A stretch of DNA of 64,000 nucleotides from Pelodera strongyloides. Lineage: Eukaryota > Nematoda > Chromadorea > Rhabditida > Rhabditidae. The notes under the pieces are model-generated. The model had not been told where the DNA came from and ran no database searches. It saw only the letters and a list, made by a program, of their open reading frames with translations. Shown piece by piece: positions 21,804-34,270 of the stretch; within the stretch, counting starts at the first letter, position 1; each line of letters opens with the position of its first letter. Where the stretch lies: assembly GCA_036852015.1 (NCBI GenBank), contig JAANDG010000077.1, forward strand, positions 248,001-312,000, read 5' to 3'. Position numbers and translations under genes: made by a program.

Positions 21804-21853
21804 CACTTGCTCTGTGATTGTGTGTTGGTGCAGGAATTTTGCATGTCGTGGGT

Positions 21854-21859
21854 AATAAA
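21854..21859 (+). promoter_or_regulatory. Poly(A) signal of the SLC41 gene
   Basis: AATAAA 51 bases after the stop codon; the only canonical signal before the converging collagen gene. Confidence 0.7.
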
Positions 21860-21894
21860 TGATTAACAAACACTCGGATTTTATAAATAGCTTT

Positions 21895-21900
21895 ATTATA
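21895..21900 (-). promoter_or_regulatory. Poly(A) signal of the reverse-strand collagen gene
   Basis: Reverse-strand AATAAA (tttatt on +) 107 bases beyond the collagen stop codon. It lies only 36 bases from the SLC41 signal, so the two 3' ends probably overlap. Confidence 0.65.
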
Positions 21901-22006
21901 CAGGCAATTTTGAGGTTTGATTTGTGGGGCAACCGGGTACGACGTGCAAATTTGCATACAAAGAAAGGCCCATCGTCTTCCCGGGACTCCGTTGGCACTT
22001 TGGGGC

Positions 22007-23273
22007 TTAACGGCGAGTTCCGTCCTCGAAGAAGATTCCTCCGTCGATGGCGCAGTACTTGGGGCAGATTCCCTTCTCTCCGGCAGATCCTCCGGGTCCA
22101 GGAGGTCCGGGAGGTCCGGCCTGTCCGTCGACTCCGGGAGGTCCGTCGGGTCCGGGAGATCCCTTGGGTCCAGGAGGTCCAGGGGGTCCGTCGTTTCCGG
22201 GGGCTCCAGGGGGTCCGGGAGGTCCGGGAGGTCCTAAAGTCAACCTATGATACAGGGAATCCAGCTTGTTAATGAAATTTACAGACAATCGAGCAATTTT
22301 GTTTGGAAGAAAGCAGGAAAGTGTTATAGAAATATTTAAATTTACAGAGTGTAGACCAAATTAGAAAGAACATAAAAATAATATTACCAATATCTCCGGC
22401 CTCTCCAGGGGCTCCAGGCACAAGAGGCTCGGACTGAGCAGGGGTTCCAGGCTCTCCAGCGGGTCCAGGCTGTCCAGGCTCTCCGGGAGGTCCAGGGGGT
22501 CCACGAGGTCCAGGGAGTCCGTTAGGGGCATCAGTTCCAGGGCGTCCGGGAGTTCCAGCCTCTCCAGGGTCTCCGGGAGATCCAGGGGGTCCGGGAGGTC
22601 CGGGAGGTCCTTGTGGGCAAGGCTTGCATGGAGGAGGAGTGGTAGGCTCGCAAGGGGCAGTTGGGGGCTTTCCAGGGGCTCCAGGGGTTCCGGGGGCTCC
22701 AGGGCGTCCAGGCTTTCCGGGCTTTCCGGGAGATCCAGCGGGTCCAGGAGGTCCAGGCAAGCAGCATCCCTCGCACTGAAGGTTGGGTGAGGGGTTGACT
22801 TCAGGGGCTCCGTATCCAGACTGACGGGCAGTTCTGTTGCGAGCGGCAACGGGGCCAACGCTCTTCATGTGGTTAACCTCAGCGAAGATGTCCTTGGCGG
22901 ATCCCTAAATTTCACAGTTGAGAGAAAAGTAAACATTGAAATAATGCTCACATCCAATAACTGTGGGACACAATCAATTTAAAAATCTTTATAAATTATC
23001 ACTTCATTAAATTTTCATCACTCATGTGTGGCAAGAAAAACACAAATAACAATAATACAAAACGATCTAATGAAGCAATTTAGAAAAGAGTAAACAAAGC
23101 AAAAAGCACACCTTGCAGAAGGAGAGTTCATGGTGCATCTGTCTGCGCACATGGCTCACATAGTTGTATACCATGGGCAGGGTGCATACCACGGAGAGTA
23201 CGGCGACAATAGAGAATGTTACAGCCGAGTAGGCCACAAATTTGTAGGCTTTAGTCCGGCCGTCCGACTCCAT
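22007..23273 (-). CDS. Cuticle collagen, copy 1
   Basis: Nematode cuticle collagen, secreted and trimerised into the exoskeleton. Three exons: 23273-23112, 22904-22388, 22233-22007, giving 301 residues with clean phases. Order: short cytosolic N-terminus [11 protein letters not shown], a membrane segment (about 12-36), Arg-rich cleavage site RNRTAR at 76-81, a CEGCC cluster, an interrupted Gly-X-Y region split by a [12 protein letters not shown] stretch, and the C-terminal tail [25 protein letters not shown] box lies 58 bases upstream, and no splice acceptor precedes the ATG, as expected for an unspliced-leader collagen. A near-identical gene lies at 34308-35895 on the other strand. Exons differ by few bases while introns differ in length and sequence. 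The opposite strand shows long spurious Gly/Pro/Ser-rich frames caused by the repeats. Confidence 0.96.
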
Positions 23274-23330
23274 GACTGAATCGGGCTGACCCAAAAAGAC
23301 TGGATGCCTTGCCGAAAGGTTCGCCCGGCT

Positions 23331-23336
23331 TTTATA
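23331..23336 (-). promoter_or_regulatory. TATA box of collagen copy 1
   Basis: Reverse-strand TATAAA in a GC-rich context (ccgcgctataaaagccgg), 58 bases upstream of the ATG. The other collagen has TATATAA at a comparable distance. Confidence 0.7.
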
Positions 23337-24485
23337 GCGCGGGCCCGGGGCGGGATAAAGCTGGCTGGGCAGTTCGGGATCCAGCCCGCTAGCCCGCCCA
23401 CGTCCCTAGCGAACGCCTGCGGGAGAACAGAGACAGCGATGATCGCTCTGCATTTAGGAACTGGTACTCTTGTGGTCTTCAAAGGCAAGATAAAATATTA
23501 AGAAGATATATCCCCAATAAACAAGGTGGGCAAAAAAGTATATGTATATGATAGTAATTTACGGAATGTACCGACAAGAGCTGTTAGACTGTGAGTGATT
23601 CCATAATGGAAGGAAACTACCAGTACATACTACATACTATACGATAAAAAATGTGGGTTTCGTGATATCGCATGTCTCTTTATAAGGTTGAATTTATGTT
23701 ATTGAAAGGGTTTGACCGTATCATTCCAGCATCTATCTATCACAAAAGTTACTGCTTAAAACTAAAGTCTTCTGCTATTTTCAATAGCAGGCTTGTGCTT
23801 GTAATGGATACATAGAATACATTTCTATTCTATTCATGTCAATTCCCTCTCGCCACAGTATATTTACGAAATTTTTCGATTTGTGTCTTATTCGCCTTTC
23901 CACGAACCTCTTTTTGTCTTTTTTTACGATAGCATTTTTTGCGTGGTTTCTGAAATTCCGCAAGCGTGCATAGCATACCTATCACCGGGTTCGAGAGCAA
24001 GCCTTTCCGCATTAACTTTTATCTTTAGCTTAATTTGCAATATCGTGGGGACCTTCTCAGCCGTTTCCGAAGACTAATTAAGGCGGTAATTTGAAATTAG
24101 GCTAATTGCAGGATAAGGAGCATTCGTGCGCCTATTCTGTGCTTATCAATCATGTGCGTACGTGGTTTTGAAACGGATGTTGGACAACTCCATTTCCTTG
24201 TGTTATATGCAAATTGTGTTCCATTCTGTGCCCCACAAACCAAGTGTCTTACTTGTGCAACTATTAGTTTGTGGCTATTTTTATTTATTTCATGCATATG
24301 CTTTTATTATAGAAGAAATTAAGAAACTCATTTCTGATAAGTACATCGCAATTTTGAACAGATTTAAACCAGAATTCGTCGCACGGTTCAGTTTCATAAA
24401 ACACATTTTCCGGACACGCAAAACTTTGATGATAAAAGACTATGAACCCCCGGGGAACCTGATTTTACGGTTTTCTACCAATGCT

Positions 24486-24543
24486 TCTCTCTTTCTCTCT
24501 CCTTTATCTCTCTCTCCCTTTTATCTCTCTCTCTCTCTCTCTC
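24486..24543. repeat. CT-rich microsatellite
   Basis: Runs of ctctctctct interrupted by ccctttt and ttatct. A similar tract lies at about 25588-25632. Confidence 0.85.
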
Positions 24544-24639
24544 GTCTTCAGACATCATATGTGTATTGTTGCAGAAACATTACAAATAATTAGGTGAAAC
24601 ACGATCCTGGAAAAAATCGAACAATTACCTTCTCTTATA

Positions 24640-24875
24640 CATAGAAAGCAGACGGCTACGCCGCCTGAGCCGTCTTCCGATACTTATGAAACGTCTGTAA
24701 CGTAGATGAAAATCTTTACGAATGAAGGCACACATCGTTTTTTTACATGAGAATATTCTACTTAGAGCTGCGGCATTCTCTTATATCCAAAGCGGAACAA
24801 TTTATTCGAAATCTACTTCCGTAACGTGAGTCCTAGCGCACTCTCAGTTCCTCTTTTACATAATAAGATCTTGAT
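24640..24875. mobile_element. Dispersed repeat, copy 1 of pair with 63190
   Basis: Begins with the hairpin agacggctacgccgcctgag/ccgtct, then cttatgaaacgtctgtaacg, gatgaaaatctttacgaatg, aaagcggaacaatttattcg, and ends ttttacataataagatc. The same ordered blocks recur at 63190-63402. No ORF. Confidence 0.75.
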
Positions 24876-26929
24876 TACAACAACTACGAGTGCCTTATTG
24901 TTAGCCTACTCGCAGCTTATGTGGACGTCGTCCGGTAGGCATGATGTACTGTTTCTGTGCTACGTCTCTAGGTTTACCACCCATTGACACTGACACTGAC
25001 AATTGACTTAGTAAACTATTTAATTTAATGAAAACATAAGTGCGTTGTGCCTGCAATTAGTATCTTTAGGTCTTTAGTTTGATGACCTATACCCTCTTAT
25101 TTTAAAATGTTTATTTTGCTTCAGGTCGATGTTTCTTTTTTTCCACGGGATAATTCACGTGTTTTGTGTGAAAACTCGATAGTTGAGTAGATAAAGCGAG
25201 AAATATTGAAATAACATCTGCGCAAAAAACCAGCCATGGAAGGGGAGAAAAGCCATTTGTTACCCGCGGATTTGTTTTTGTTATCTTTTCGGGAAAATCC
25301 GTATCCGCTAGTTCCGCAACCGACTTAGAGGCATAGGGGTCCGGTAAGCTCCGTCCCTACTTACCTTTTAACGTCAACCCTACGTATATATACGAGGAAG
25401 ATATAATACACATTTCCTTCTAACTAAAAAACAATCCTACAGCTTGTAATCTTAGTTAGAGATATTTTTATATCCGTGTAACTTCTTGATCTTTTACTCT
25501 TCCAGATTCTATCTCTGTCTCTGACAACTTTTGCGTCTGATCGTCTAGCCTTCTGACCTCTATCTTTATTTGTCTCTGTAAATCTCTCTCCCTCTCTCTC
25601 TCTTTCTATCTCTCTCTCTCTCTCTCTCTCTTCAACCCTACTTCTACAACTCCAAGTCTATATGTCAGCGTTTCGTACTACAGTACCCGTCCAGTCGGAC
25701 AACATTCATTAATTGATAGAGGTCGATAACTAGTTATTGATGTTTGCATCGCAGCCTAATCAAGTTGATTATCATCCTTATCATACGACCTTATCCCCCC
25801 AGGCTGTCCTCTATCAGAGTCTTTATGGAATAGGACTTTAGCTATAGTTAGGGGTGGTTTGCAGCATTCGCAAGGGCTTCATAGAATTCTTACCCTGGTG
25901 AAATTTCGTATAATACGATCTTGAAAGTACGACATATTGGTGTAATATTGGTGCGTTTTGCTTTCGATAGAGACGGTCTTATTGTTAGTGGCGTAGGGTT
26001 AAGAGCTAGTATATGGCTTTATCTTTAGCTAGGGGCTTCTGTGGGGGATTTAGATAGGAAAGTACGAGGTTTGCAATTATGACAATACTTTTCTATCATT
26101 TTGTTGAATAAATGTTGTGCCACATAATAATATAATATCAATATTTACAGACCACTGGAGCAAGTCAAAAATCACATCGTTTAGGCATATCAAATCATAC
26201 CCAAAGCCTAGTTTCGCTCGTTCTTTACCCAGTCTGGCTAGCGCAAAAGAAAGGCGACTTTTCGAGGAAAAAAACTCGCTACCCATGTCAGCAAAAGAAT
26301 ATTTCCCTTCATATAATTTGTCGATCGTAACTAATACGGGGATCGTATTTGCGCGTGCGTTCGGAATATCATGGGATGATTTTTGTTTTTCTCTGTTTCC
26401 AATCTCTTATTCATTTCTCTGTCTTTGTCTTCCTCTCTCTATATCTCCCCCTTTATTGCTCTCTATTTCTCTCCCTCTCTTTCAGGCATTCTTTCAGCCG
26501 CTCAGTATCAAAAACGCCTCCAGCGCTGAGTGTACTGAAATTCAACGGCGATTGCAGGCAGACTAGCTGCAACTATGAAGCCTCTACTAGCCGAAAGGGA
26601 GATGGGGACATTTTTGAGACAACGGGGGAAATATTGCGGGATAGGGTTGGGGATAGGTGGAAACAAATTTATGAAACGGGAATACAGACTTCTACCGTAG
26701 CCATATGTGAAAAAGGTACTAATTTGTAAATATATTAAAAACACGTTCAGAAGATATTTATAATCTATAGGTTCCTTACGCTGCTCCACAGACTTATTTT
26801 GTGCCAAAATTTACGAGGTAAAGTGAGCGAAATTACAATAATAAACAGGGTTTGTTTTATTGATATTTTGTTTAATACCTTGTATTTAATATGATATTCT
26901 GAAAATCTACATGTTCCAATACACCCATA

Positions 26930-27300
26930 GTAAACCAATTTCTCTGGCAAAAAAACTTCATTTGCGGACTGTTTTAGCCATTCGATTACCGAGGCGAATA
27001 ACGCAATTTCTTCGGAGTTCCGAACAGAAAAACACCACCTCAAACACTTTCGAATTAGAAATTTGGAAAGTCAAAAACCGTCTTTCTAGTTTTTTTTTGT
27101 TCCTGCTCTTTAAATATAATTACATCAGAAGGCTATCGCCGCCTGAGGCGAATACTCAGAAAATGATCATATTGCATACTTATATGAAACGTCTGAAACG
27201 TATCTTCCTAGTTTATGTAATAAAATGCGATTGCGCTTATTTTGAAGAGTTGCGAAAATGGACTAAAAAAATTAACTCTTCTCCTTTATATAATAAGATA
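26930..27300. repeat. Dispersed repeat related to the 24640/63190 family
   Basis: Contains ggctatcgccgcctgaggcg, cttatatgaaacgtctgaaa, and ends ctcttctcctttatataata. It joins features of the 24640/63190 family with the tail of the 4446/33652 family, suggesting these are one superfamily. Confidence 0.5.
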
Positions 27301-27653
27301 TAGTATAATCATTAATCTGGCCCTAAAACGTCGAGCAATTTGCATTTGTCTTCTGGAACTCGTCGCCTATGCCCATCTACACTGCTCAGGACTCAGGATC
27401 CATGCGGAACAAGTCAACCAATGAACGGATTGAACAATCCTTGAATAAAGGAGCCGAGTCTTGGAGGGCAAAATATTTTTTTTTATATATATATATACTA
27501 CCACTTCCAGGAATTATTATTCTTCTGCAATGCATTTATACTCGTATCGGCACTTTTTGGTTTATCTCTACAACTACACCACAACACCACCACATGCAAT
27601 TTACAGTAGTTTATTTTTTCAGTAGCGTCCTACCTGCTATTTATGCTATTTAC

Positions 27654-27792
27654 ATTTTTAAATCGATATAACTGTCGGTTTTGAAACATATTTTGGACAA
27701 CTGCATTCCCATGTATGCAAATGAATATAATCAGAGTATAAAATACAGCGTACAGGATACGTTTCAATAACCGGCTGTTATATCGCTTTAAA
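27654..27792. mobile_element. Diverged TTAAAGCG-family MITE
   Basis: The left side reads tcgatataactgtcggtttt with gaaacatattttggac; the right end is ccggctgttatatcgctttaa. Shorter interior than other copies. Confidence 0.6.
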
Positions 27793-28400
27793 AATTTATG
27801 TGCTCAATAAATATATATTTTTTGTTTATCAATTGCAAATGAGAAGATTCTCTGCTCTATTCTCTCACTAGATTAAAGTTGCACTTTCACTAAGAACGGT
27901 GTAAATTTTCAGCAACGACGCCAATTGGAACCCAAATCCTTTTTAGTTTCCGGGAATAGAGTGCGTTCAGGATCTCTGCTAGCTTTTTTATTGTCATCAT
28001 TGCCCTTTGGCATTTATAGGCTAGCCGCACCATCCGTAAAACCTGAAAAAACGACCGTTGAGAGTTTTTAAATGCCTGCAAAGGCTAATTTTTGCAGCCG
28101 TTCACATAGATGAAAGGGATGATTACAATTATAAATACTGCAAGGTGTTTAATTTTTATTTCAGAGGGAAATCATGAGGTAACTTTATTGTATGCACTTT
28201 GAAGGGACGAGGAAAGCTTGAAATTGGCACATTATAGAGCTTGTTGCATAAAGACCTGCACATCTTTGGTCCTCTGCGTGTGACGCACATCAATTAGAAG
28301 TCACTATATCACATTCGGTAAAAGAGTGAGTTTTGGAAAATCTTATCACCTGATCCCGGTTCGACTATACTTTTATTATTCGTGTGTAACCTTATTGGGC

Positions 28401-28510
28401 TTAAGGCGAATTACCGGCCGGTTTTTGAAACGCATCGTGGGCAATTGAATTCTTACGTATTTAGGCTAATTTGCTCGAATTTCGCTCGAATCTTTATGCT
28501 AATTCAATTA
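28401..28510. repeat. Left half of a TTAAAGCGAAAT MITE
   Basis: ttaaggcgaattaccggccg, then gtttttgaaacgcatcgtgg and attcttacgtatttaggcta. The right terminal repeat is missing, so the copy is truncated. Confidence 0.65.
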
Positions 28511-28689
28511 CTCTCTTTAAAGCTTGCAAAACTAAGAAAATGAAGTATTTCTGTCAAATTTTGACTTCATAGCCTTGTCAATGACGTAAAAAGGCTTTGA
28601 CGTAATTTGTTGAGCTACAGATAACTGGATATGTGAAAACCTTTGTTCCACTCATTGGAATGCCTTGGAGAGTGTTAGTATCAGGAATG

Positions 28690-28850
28690 CGAAACATGGA
28701 GAAATAAGAAAGAGAGAGAGAGAGAGAGAGCGCGAGAGAGAGAGATAGAGAGAGAGGGAAGAGAGAGAGGGAAGAGAGAGAGAGGGAAGAGAGGGAGAGG
28801 GAAGAGAGAGAGGGAAGAGAGAGAGGGAAGAGAGAGAGAGCTATATAGGG
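28690..28850. repeat. GA-rich low-complexity tract
   Basis: About 150 bases of gagagag with interspersed gggaagagag units forming a short minisatellite. The Ser/Leu-rich reverse frames here are low-complexity shadows. Confidence 0.85.
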
Positions 28851-29316
28851 ATGCAGAAAAGGGGAGAAGGAGAGAAAAGGGTAGGAAAACTGAGAGCTTG
28901 GCTGAGGAAGTGAAACGAGAGAGAAAGACAAGCAGATTATTCATAAATGAGGAAGTCTTGCACGTTTTTGATACTGATTTTGAGTCACAGACTTCTAGCC
29001 ACAGAGTTAGAAGGGGGATAACAAATCCCCTAAGAGGGAAGGGGTTTGAAAAGTTAGATCCATAATTCACCTACTCTGGGCAATGCGTCACGACTACCGA
29101 CTACCGTAGCCGTAGCCGTAACTGAAATAAACGTAAGACCAGGGGCCCTTGTTTTGTTTTAGTTAGTTAGCTTTCGGGCCATGCATAAAAGTTCGCAGAA
29201 CCAAAAAAAATATATTCCCGGTTAGTCTTCTTGGTTGGGTAGGAGTCCAACCTAACTACAAACTACAAAATTACAATTACAAAATTGTTAGTTGCTTATA
29301 CAGTTTCTTTGATGAT

Positions 29317-29480
29317 ATGTCAGTTACAACTTTTTTGTATTTGGTAGATGTATGTATGCTACGCATTTTTCATACCATCTTTGATTTACTACTTCGAATT
29401 TTAAAATTGTTGAATTTCATCATTCATCGTCTCTTATGGCGTTGCGCTCTTTCTAAGACTCTAATAAACATTTCAACATT
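29317..29480 (+). repeat. LINE 3'-tail fragment
   Basis: tcatcgtctcttatggcgtt followed by gcgctctttctaagactctaataaacattt matches the 3' end of the deleted LINE at 55090-55160 (tcgtctctcacggcgttgcg, aataaatattc). Coding sequence is absent. Confidence 0.5.
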
Positions 29481-29836
29481 TAAAGGGAATTCAAAATGCG
29501 CAAAACACACGCAAAACTAGAGTTTCCACACCAGACGTGAATTTAAATAGGCGGCTGAATATGCAAATGTGAATATTCGAATTTGCATGTAAATATGTCT
29601 CTGAGTAATGCAATTTCACGATATCTGTATGCATATTTCAAAAAATTTCCATTGACCCCGTCGATGTATGGCATCGTCTCAAGTAACGCGTTTACTATGG
29701 AAAGGATGAACTTTGTGGTTTATTTTCTGCTAACTGGGGATCTTTGGACAACTTTTGTTATTGTTTCCTTAATGGGAAACATACATTCTATCAACACAGC
29801 TTAACTTCAAAAAGGGCTTACATATTCCCTTTAAAC
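29459..29836. repeat. Dispersed repeat with ctttaaa ends, copy 1
   Basis: Starts near atttaaagggaattcaaaat and ends acatattccctttaaac. Contains ataggcggctgaatatgcaa and caacttttgttattgtttcc. The inverted equivalent lies at 61970-62318. Confidence 0.65.
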
Positions 29837-30029
29837 AGTTGCCCCGCCAACTACGAAGGCGGAAATAACGCATAATACCAATATCACAGCGCCAGGTTAC
29901 AAAATATTCTTTTGTCATTTTGTAACGATGATATAATATAATGATATTATCGGTCAAAGTGGTGTTGTCCTTGTAAAGGCAAAATAACACAATATCATGG
30001 CAAAAAAGATAGTTTGCCATGCGGGCCAA

Positions 30030-30130
30030 GCAAGAGTGCGGCTGGCCAACCTGTGGCACACTTGTGGCGCTACTGTAGCGCACCTGTATCCCCGCCAAAA
30101 CGTGTGCCGCAGGCACGCCAAATGGAATTA
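30030..30130. repeat. gcgcc-rich imperfect palindrome, intergenic copy
   Basis: Contains ctgtggcacacttgtggcgc, tactgtagcgcacctgtatc and gtgccgcaggcacgccaaat. Comparable to 20090-20190 and 56945-57130. Confidence 0.5.
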
Positions 30131-30559
30131 GACACCTTTGCTGCGCCCTAGCTCAGCACCAACGCTCCCTAGAATAGATCCGCCGCCTCAGTGTGGATGG
30201 CAGTCCCCTTTATGCACATCAACTGCTTCTGACTGGGTGTTTACGAAATAAAAAATGTGTAAAGTTTTCTCCCATAGCGCTTATCTGAGTTGTTCCTTCC
30301 ATTGATAAGACTCCCGGATTTCAAAAAAATGCATTCCATAACACCTTCAGTGACACAAAATTCTTCATTCGACCAACCAATAATTATATAGAAAAAGAAG
30401 AAAAAATACTTTACCAAAACATTTTTATATACTTATTGATGATCGAAAGCAGAATTTTGTGTCATTGCTGCCACTGGAAAATTATCTCACGGAAACAAAT
30501 CCGACGGGCTACACATAGAAATGAGTGAACCCACTTGGATACGGTGCACTGGTTTTTTT

Positions 30560-30740
30560 CGTGGGCCTGACCATCTGGCGACCAACCCGTGACCAAGTTT
30601 CACCGAAAACCGTCATCATATGTCTCCACATGATCAAGAATCAGTCACGAACCAGTCACCAGATGGTTTTTTCGGTAAAAACCATTTGGTGATGGGTCAA
30701 CGACGGTTTTTTTGTGGTTTCGGCAATTATTTCGTTTTCC
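30560..30740. repeat. Dispersed repeat, copy 1 of pair with 51200
   Basis: Blocks cacgaaccagtcacc, ttcggtaaaaaccat, gatgggtcaacgacggtttt and ggcaattatttc recur in the same order at 51200-51340. Internal accagtcacc/gaccatctgg suggests inverted ends. Confidence 0.65.
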
Positions 30741-31336
30741 TCAGCAGTCGAGAATTTAAAACACAACAACGTGTCTTCATACAGTACAAATGAGTTGTCG
30801 AGCATATATTTTACAAATAACGGGACATGTCGTTTAAAAAATAACAGTGCGTAAAAACCAAATATCGATCAATAGCTTACACCTTACAGAGCGACAGCGT
30901 GGCACAACGCTACTGAGGACAAGTGTACCTTAGACACCTTAGAGATCCAGCTTCAGCAGCTTGAGCAAGTTGTGTGGATCCCTGCCTTCCACTTTCTTCT
31001 ATATTGGGCGATTCGGCTCCATTGTACAGGCAGACGATGTGCCTGCACTGCAGCATTAAATTCTTGGTTGAACGCGGTCGCAAAATCTGGTTTTTGGACG
31101 TCCATGGACCAAATATTATGTGCTCCACGAGTACGTTCATGGACCAGTTATTATGTGCTCCACAAGTACTCTCGTACTCAGGATTCGGACATAGGATTTG
31201 TGGGAGTAGGCATAGGTGCCCAAAAGACGACGTTCAATTCCCCCCGATTCATCGGTCGCGCACATTTTGGTGGGCATCCACCAGACAAACTGTTGGCGAA
31301 AAAGGAAAGAAGCAATTATATTATTACTCAGGTGCT

Positions 31337-31448
31337 GAGGCCACATTCACCACTCAAAGCCCCGTCTTTTTCTCTGCGTGTCTAGAGAGCTATTTTCTGT
31401 CCCCAGGGAATACTTCCCCGAGGGAATCGGAGTGGTCAATGTGGCCTC
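31337..31448. mobile_element. GAGGCCATATTCAC-family palindromic MITE, copy 1
   Basis: Left end gaggccacattcaccactc, right end gagtggtcaatgtggcctc. The middle ctgtccccagggaatacttc is shared with 48490-48629. Part of the family also appears at 38776-38845. Confidence 0.75.
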
Positions 31449-31710
31449 AGGACTACATAATTTCATTGTTTATAGCATAGTTTATTGTTTTATTATGAGC
31501 ATTCTAGATTGCATATTACACAAACAAATTGAACTTTCAATGTGAGAAATTAAGCCCATATACTGGAGTTCCTTTATTAGACCGCAATTCTTTCGCCTTT
31601 GATAAAGAACTGTTGAAACATCGTTACATAAAAATAGTTCGCATTTTAATGTAAGACAAAAAAAGTATGCCTATTGGTCAAACTCCGAACAACACAGTAA
31701 ACCTGGTTAT

Positions 31711-31782
31711 AAATTAGCATAAATACGTAAGAATTCAGTTTTCCGCGATGCGTTTCAAAAACCGGCCGGTATTTCGCTTTAA
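31711..31782. repeat. Right half of a TTAAAGCGAAAT MITE
   Basis: aaattagcataaatacgtaag, then cgatgcgtttcaaaaaccgg and the terminal ggtatttcgctttaa. The left terminal repeat is not present upstream. Confidence 0.7.
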
Positions 31783-33651
31783 CAAAAATTAAAGGTTTGT
31801 TGGTGGAATCCCATAGCCACATCCCCATTCAATATTCCTAAAACTTAAAACAAAAGATCGTGTGCAAAATCTCCATTATTCCTAGAAAGGATATATACTT
31901 ATCGTATATCTATTCTCAAATTTGCATATCCTCTGGTTCTCTTCGAATCCCGTGCTCTCTCGGTATCTCACGCTAAAATTTGCATATTCTCCGTCTCTAT
32001 TTCTCTCGGTATCGCACACTCCCTCGGTATCTATACCATATCGGCTAACCGAACAATAATGGTCAGCGCGGTGCGGTGAAACTGGGGAAAGAGTGTGCGG
32101 CGCTGCAATCTAAAACCTGCTCCAGCGACCGTACACCCGGGAATCTGTCAAATAATTGTGCCTTCACAGTGTTGCGATCTCTCTTTTATCAAAAGCACGC
32201 ACTGCCGGGTTATGATCAAGCTGCGATAGAAAGCGATATACAACAATAAGGATTTTGATAACGTCAAGAGCAAACATGCCAACGATAAGGTAGCAATAAA
32301 GTTTTTATAAAAAGAGATATAACAATAAGGGATTTAGCTATAAGGGATCTAAGATCTAACTAAAGTTTTGGAAAGTTCTAAACGAAACAGTAGGAATCAT
32401 GCGCACTGAGAACCCTCATATCATATATGGACTACAGGACAGGGGAAACGGAGAACCATATACAACTCGCAAATTCAAAATTTAAAAATCGGTGGGTTGC
32501 AGTCCGTGGGCTTTTAGGATAACCTTTCTAGTGTTTTTTTTCCATAATGGTTCCAAACACATCAACTTGTTATTCTAGTTTGTATCAAGAAACAGAAACT
32601 AGAACTATTTACAATTTGGCTACAAATTCTATGGTACAAACTCGCCCCTCATTTACCACTACCAACCATAATGGTGCGATTTTTGACTTGGTGCTCCCAT
32701 GCCCTACCATGGCTGACGTATATTTATATTTCTTGTCTTTTGGTCGGTGTTGATGTAGCGCAGATCGAATAAGAGGTCGAGATAAGCGAGTCATAGTCAT
32801 AAATGGTTGGTAAGATAGATCTCCAAGGCATAGGCACCACCAAGGACGTTCTCATAAACCCCCTGGAGTCACATGAGGGCTGTGGGGCATATTTTAGAAT
32901 AGAATGCTAGAATGTGTCATATTGCAGTATAAAGGAAAGTTGGAAGGACTCAAATCGACAGTGTGTCATGTCAGCATAGTACTCACTAAATGGTGGTTTA
33001 GATCGTAGATTATCATATGAGGCATTTAGCATTAGTTGGGAATTTGTGTTGCAATAAAAATGGCCAGGCAAATTTCGAGGAAGCTTCGGCAACTCCTTGC
33101 TCGATTCATTTTTCATTTCTTCGCAAAAGAATATTGTGAAGGCTAATACTACAAAAGCAAGTCTAGACCAACATGTTTGGCGCAGGGCCGTTTTGTATTG
33201 AAAAATTGATGATTGTACGTATTAGGGTGAAGAGTTAGACATATTAGCATAGGTGGCAGTGGTTTATGCTACGGATATGAGTTTAATTTAAGACTTGATA
33301 GTAACTTTTCTGGAACTCCTACCGAATACCCAACTACCTAACATGCTTTAAACATTGACAATGAGAAAGTTTCGTACAGCGTGGTGCAAAAATCATCCTC
33401 GAGAGAGTAATTCTTCAAACGACGGAAGAAAATTAATATACATTTCATTGTTGTAAGCTGAAAAGAAACCAAGTGCAATCTTGATTGCGTGCTACGCGAG
33501 AGAGACAACAAATAAATATAAAAACCTAGCTATGTTAGTTCCACCAAATATATACTAGTCATAGGTTGAATATTGTCGATAACAAAAGGTCAAGCTGAGG
33601 GTTGCAAAATAGCAGAGTCATTTTCGATCTACTTTTCAAAAATAACAGATA

Positions 33652-34047
33652 CCAGCCGTTCGAAGAGCCCTACGGGCTCGTCTCCGACTGGAGGAATCGG
33701 CCTTCGGCCGATTGTTACCCTATTTAAAAAAAGGAATTTCTTCAAACGTAAAAAAGATGTTCATTTACGTTTATGTGGAAACGTATGATATGGTTCTAGA
33801 CTTCATGCAAATTTGCAAATTTGCTATTGCAAATTGCAACTGCTCTTCTATCTCCTATAAGATCCTCCTTCCGTAAGCTAGCATAGCTCAACCGGTAGAG
33901 AGTTGGACTGTGAATCGAGAGGCTGATGTGGGTTCGAATCTCGCCAGCCAAAAAGATTTTGTATGCTCTTTCGATCGAAGAATTTTCTTTATGAAGGGAT
34001 TTCGTTGTGCACATAAAAACAAACCCATGACAAACTCTTCTCCTTTT
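33652..34047. mobile_element. Dispersed repeat carrying a tRNA-like segment, copy 2
   Basis: Nearly collinear copy of 4446-4840 with a few substitutions and small indels (for example gctcgtctccgactgg versus gctcttctccgactgg). The tRNA-like block at 33878-33950 keeps the GTG anticodon loop and the ttcgaat B box. Confidence 0.72.
33878..33950 (+). tRNA. tRNA-like sequence, anticodon GTG, copy 2
   Basis: gctagcatagctcaaccggt, then agttggactgtgaatcgaga, then gtgggttcgaatctcgccag. D-arm and T-arm signatures are present. Substitutions weaken the T stem and acceptor pairing, so this is probably a relic within the repeat. Confidence 0.35.
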
Positions 34048-34263
34048 CACCACCGTATGCTACCTATACATATTATCAAAGCGAAAACCCTATAATATCT
34101 TAATTTCTTCGCATAATCCCAAAATGCTCGAAGAAGGTGTTTGATCATATGCGAATAATCATTATTTGAGATAGATATTCGGTCTGCGCCTCCTGCGCGC
34201 GCACGCTCTTTGCGTGGGCGGTGGTTAGCGCAGGCCGAGATCTAGTATGCCCGCGAGGCTGGG

Positions 34264-34270
34264 TATATAA
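34264..34270 (+). promoter_or_regulatory. TATA box of collagen copy 2
   Basis: TATATAA in a GC-rich context (gctgggtatataagcccggg), 44 bases before the ATG. Confidence 0.7.

Noticed and set aside
22047..22250. Long Gly/Pro- and Ser/Gly-rich open frames on the strand opposite each collagen (also 34833-35335 and 35649-35855)
   Set aside because: They are the other frames of Gly-X-Y repeat exons. They have no signal peptide or splice logic, and the collagen reading explains the sequence fully.
28578..29070. 117- and 129-residue Ser/Leu-rich reverse frames
   Set aside because: Low-complexity translation of the GA microsatellite.
30910..31480. Frames of 137 and 168 residues in the inter-collagen spacer
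   Set aside because: Overlapping frames on both strands with no splice or domain support; the distal part coincides with the 31337-31448 MITE.
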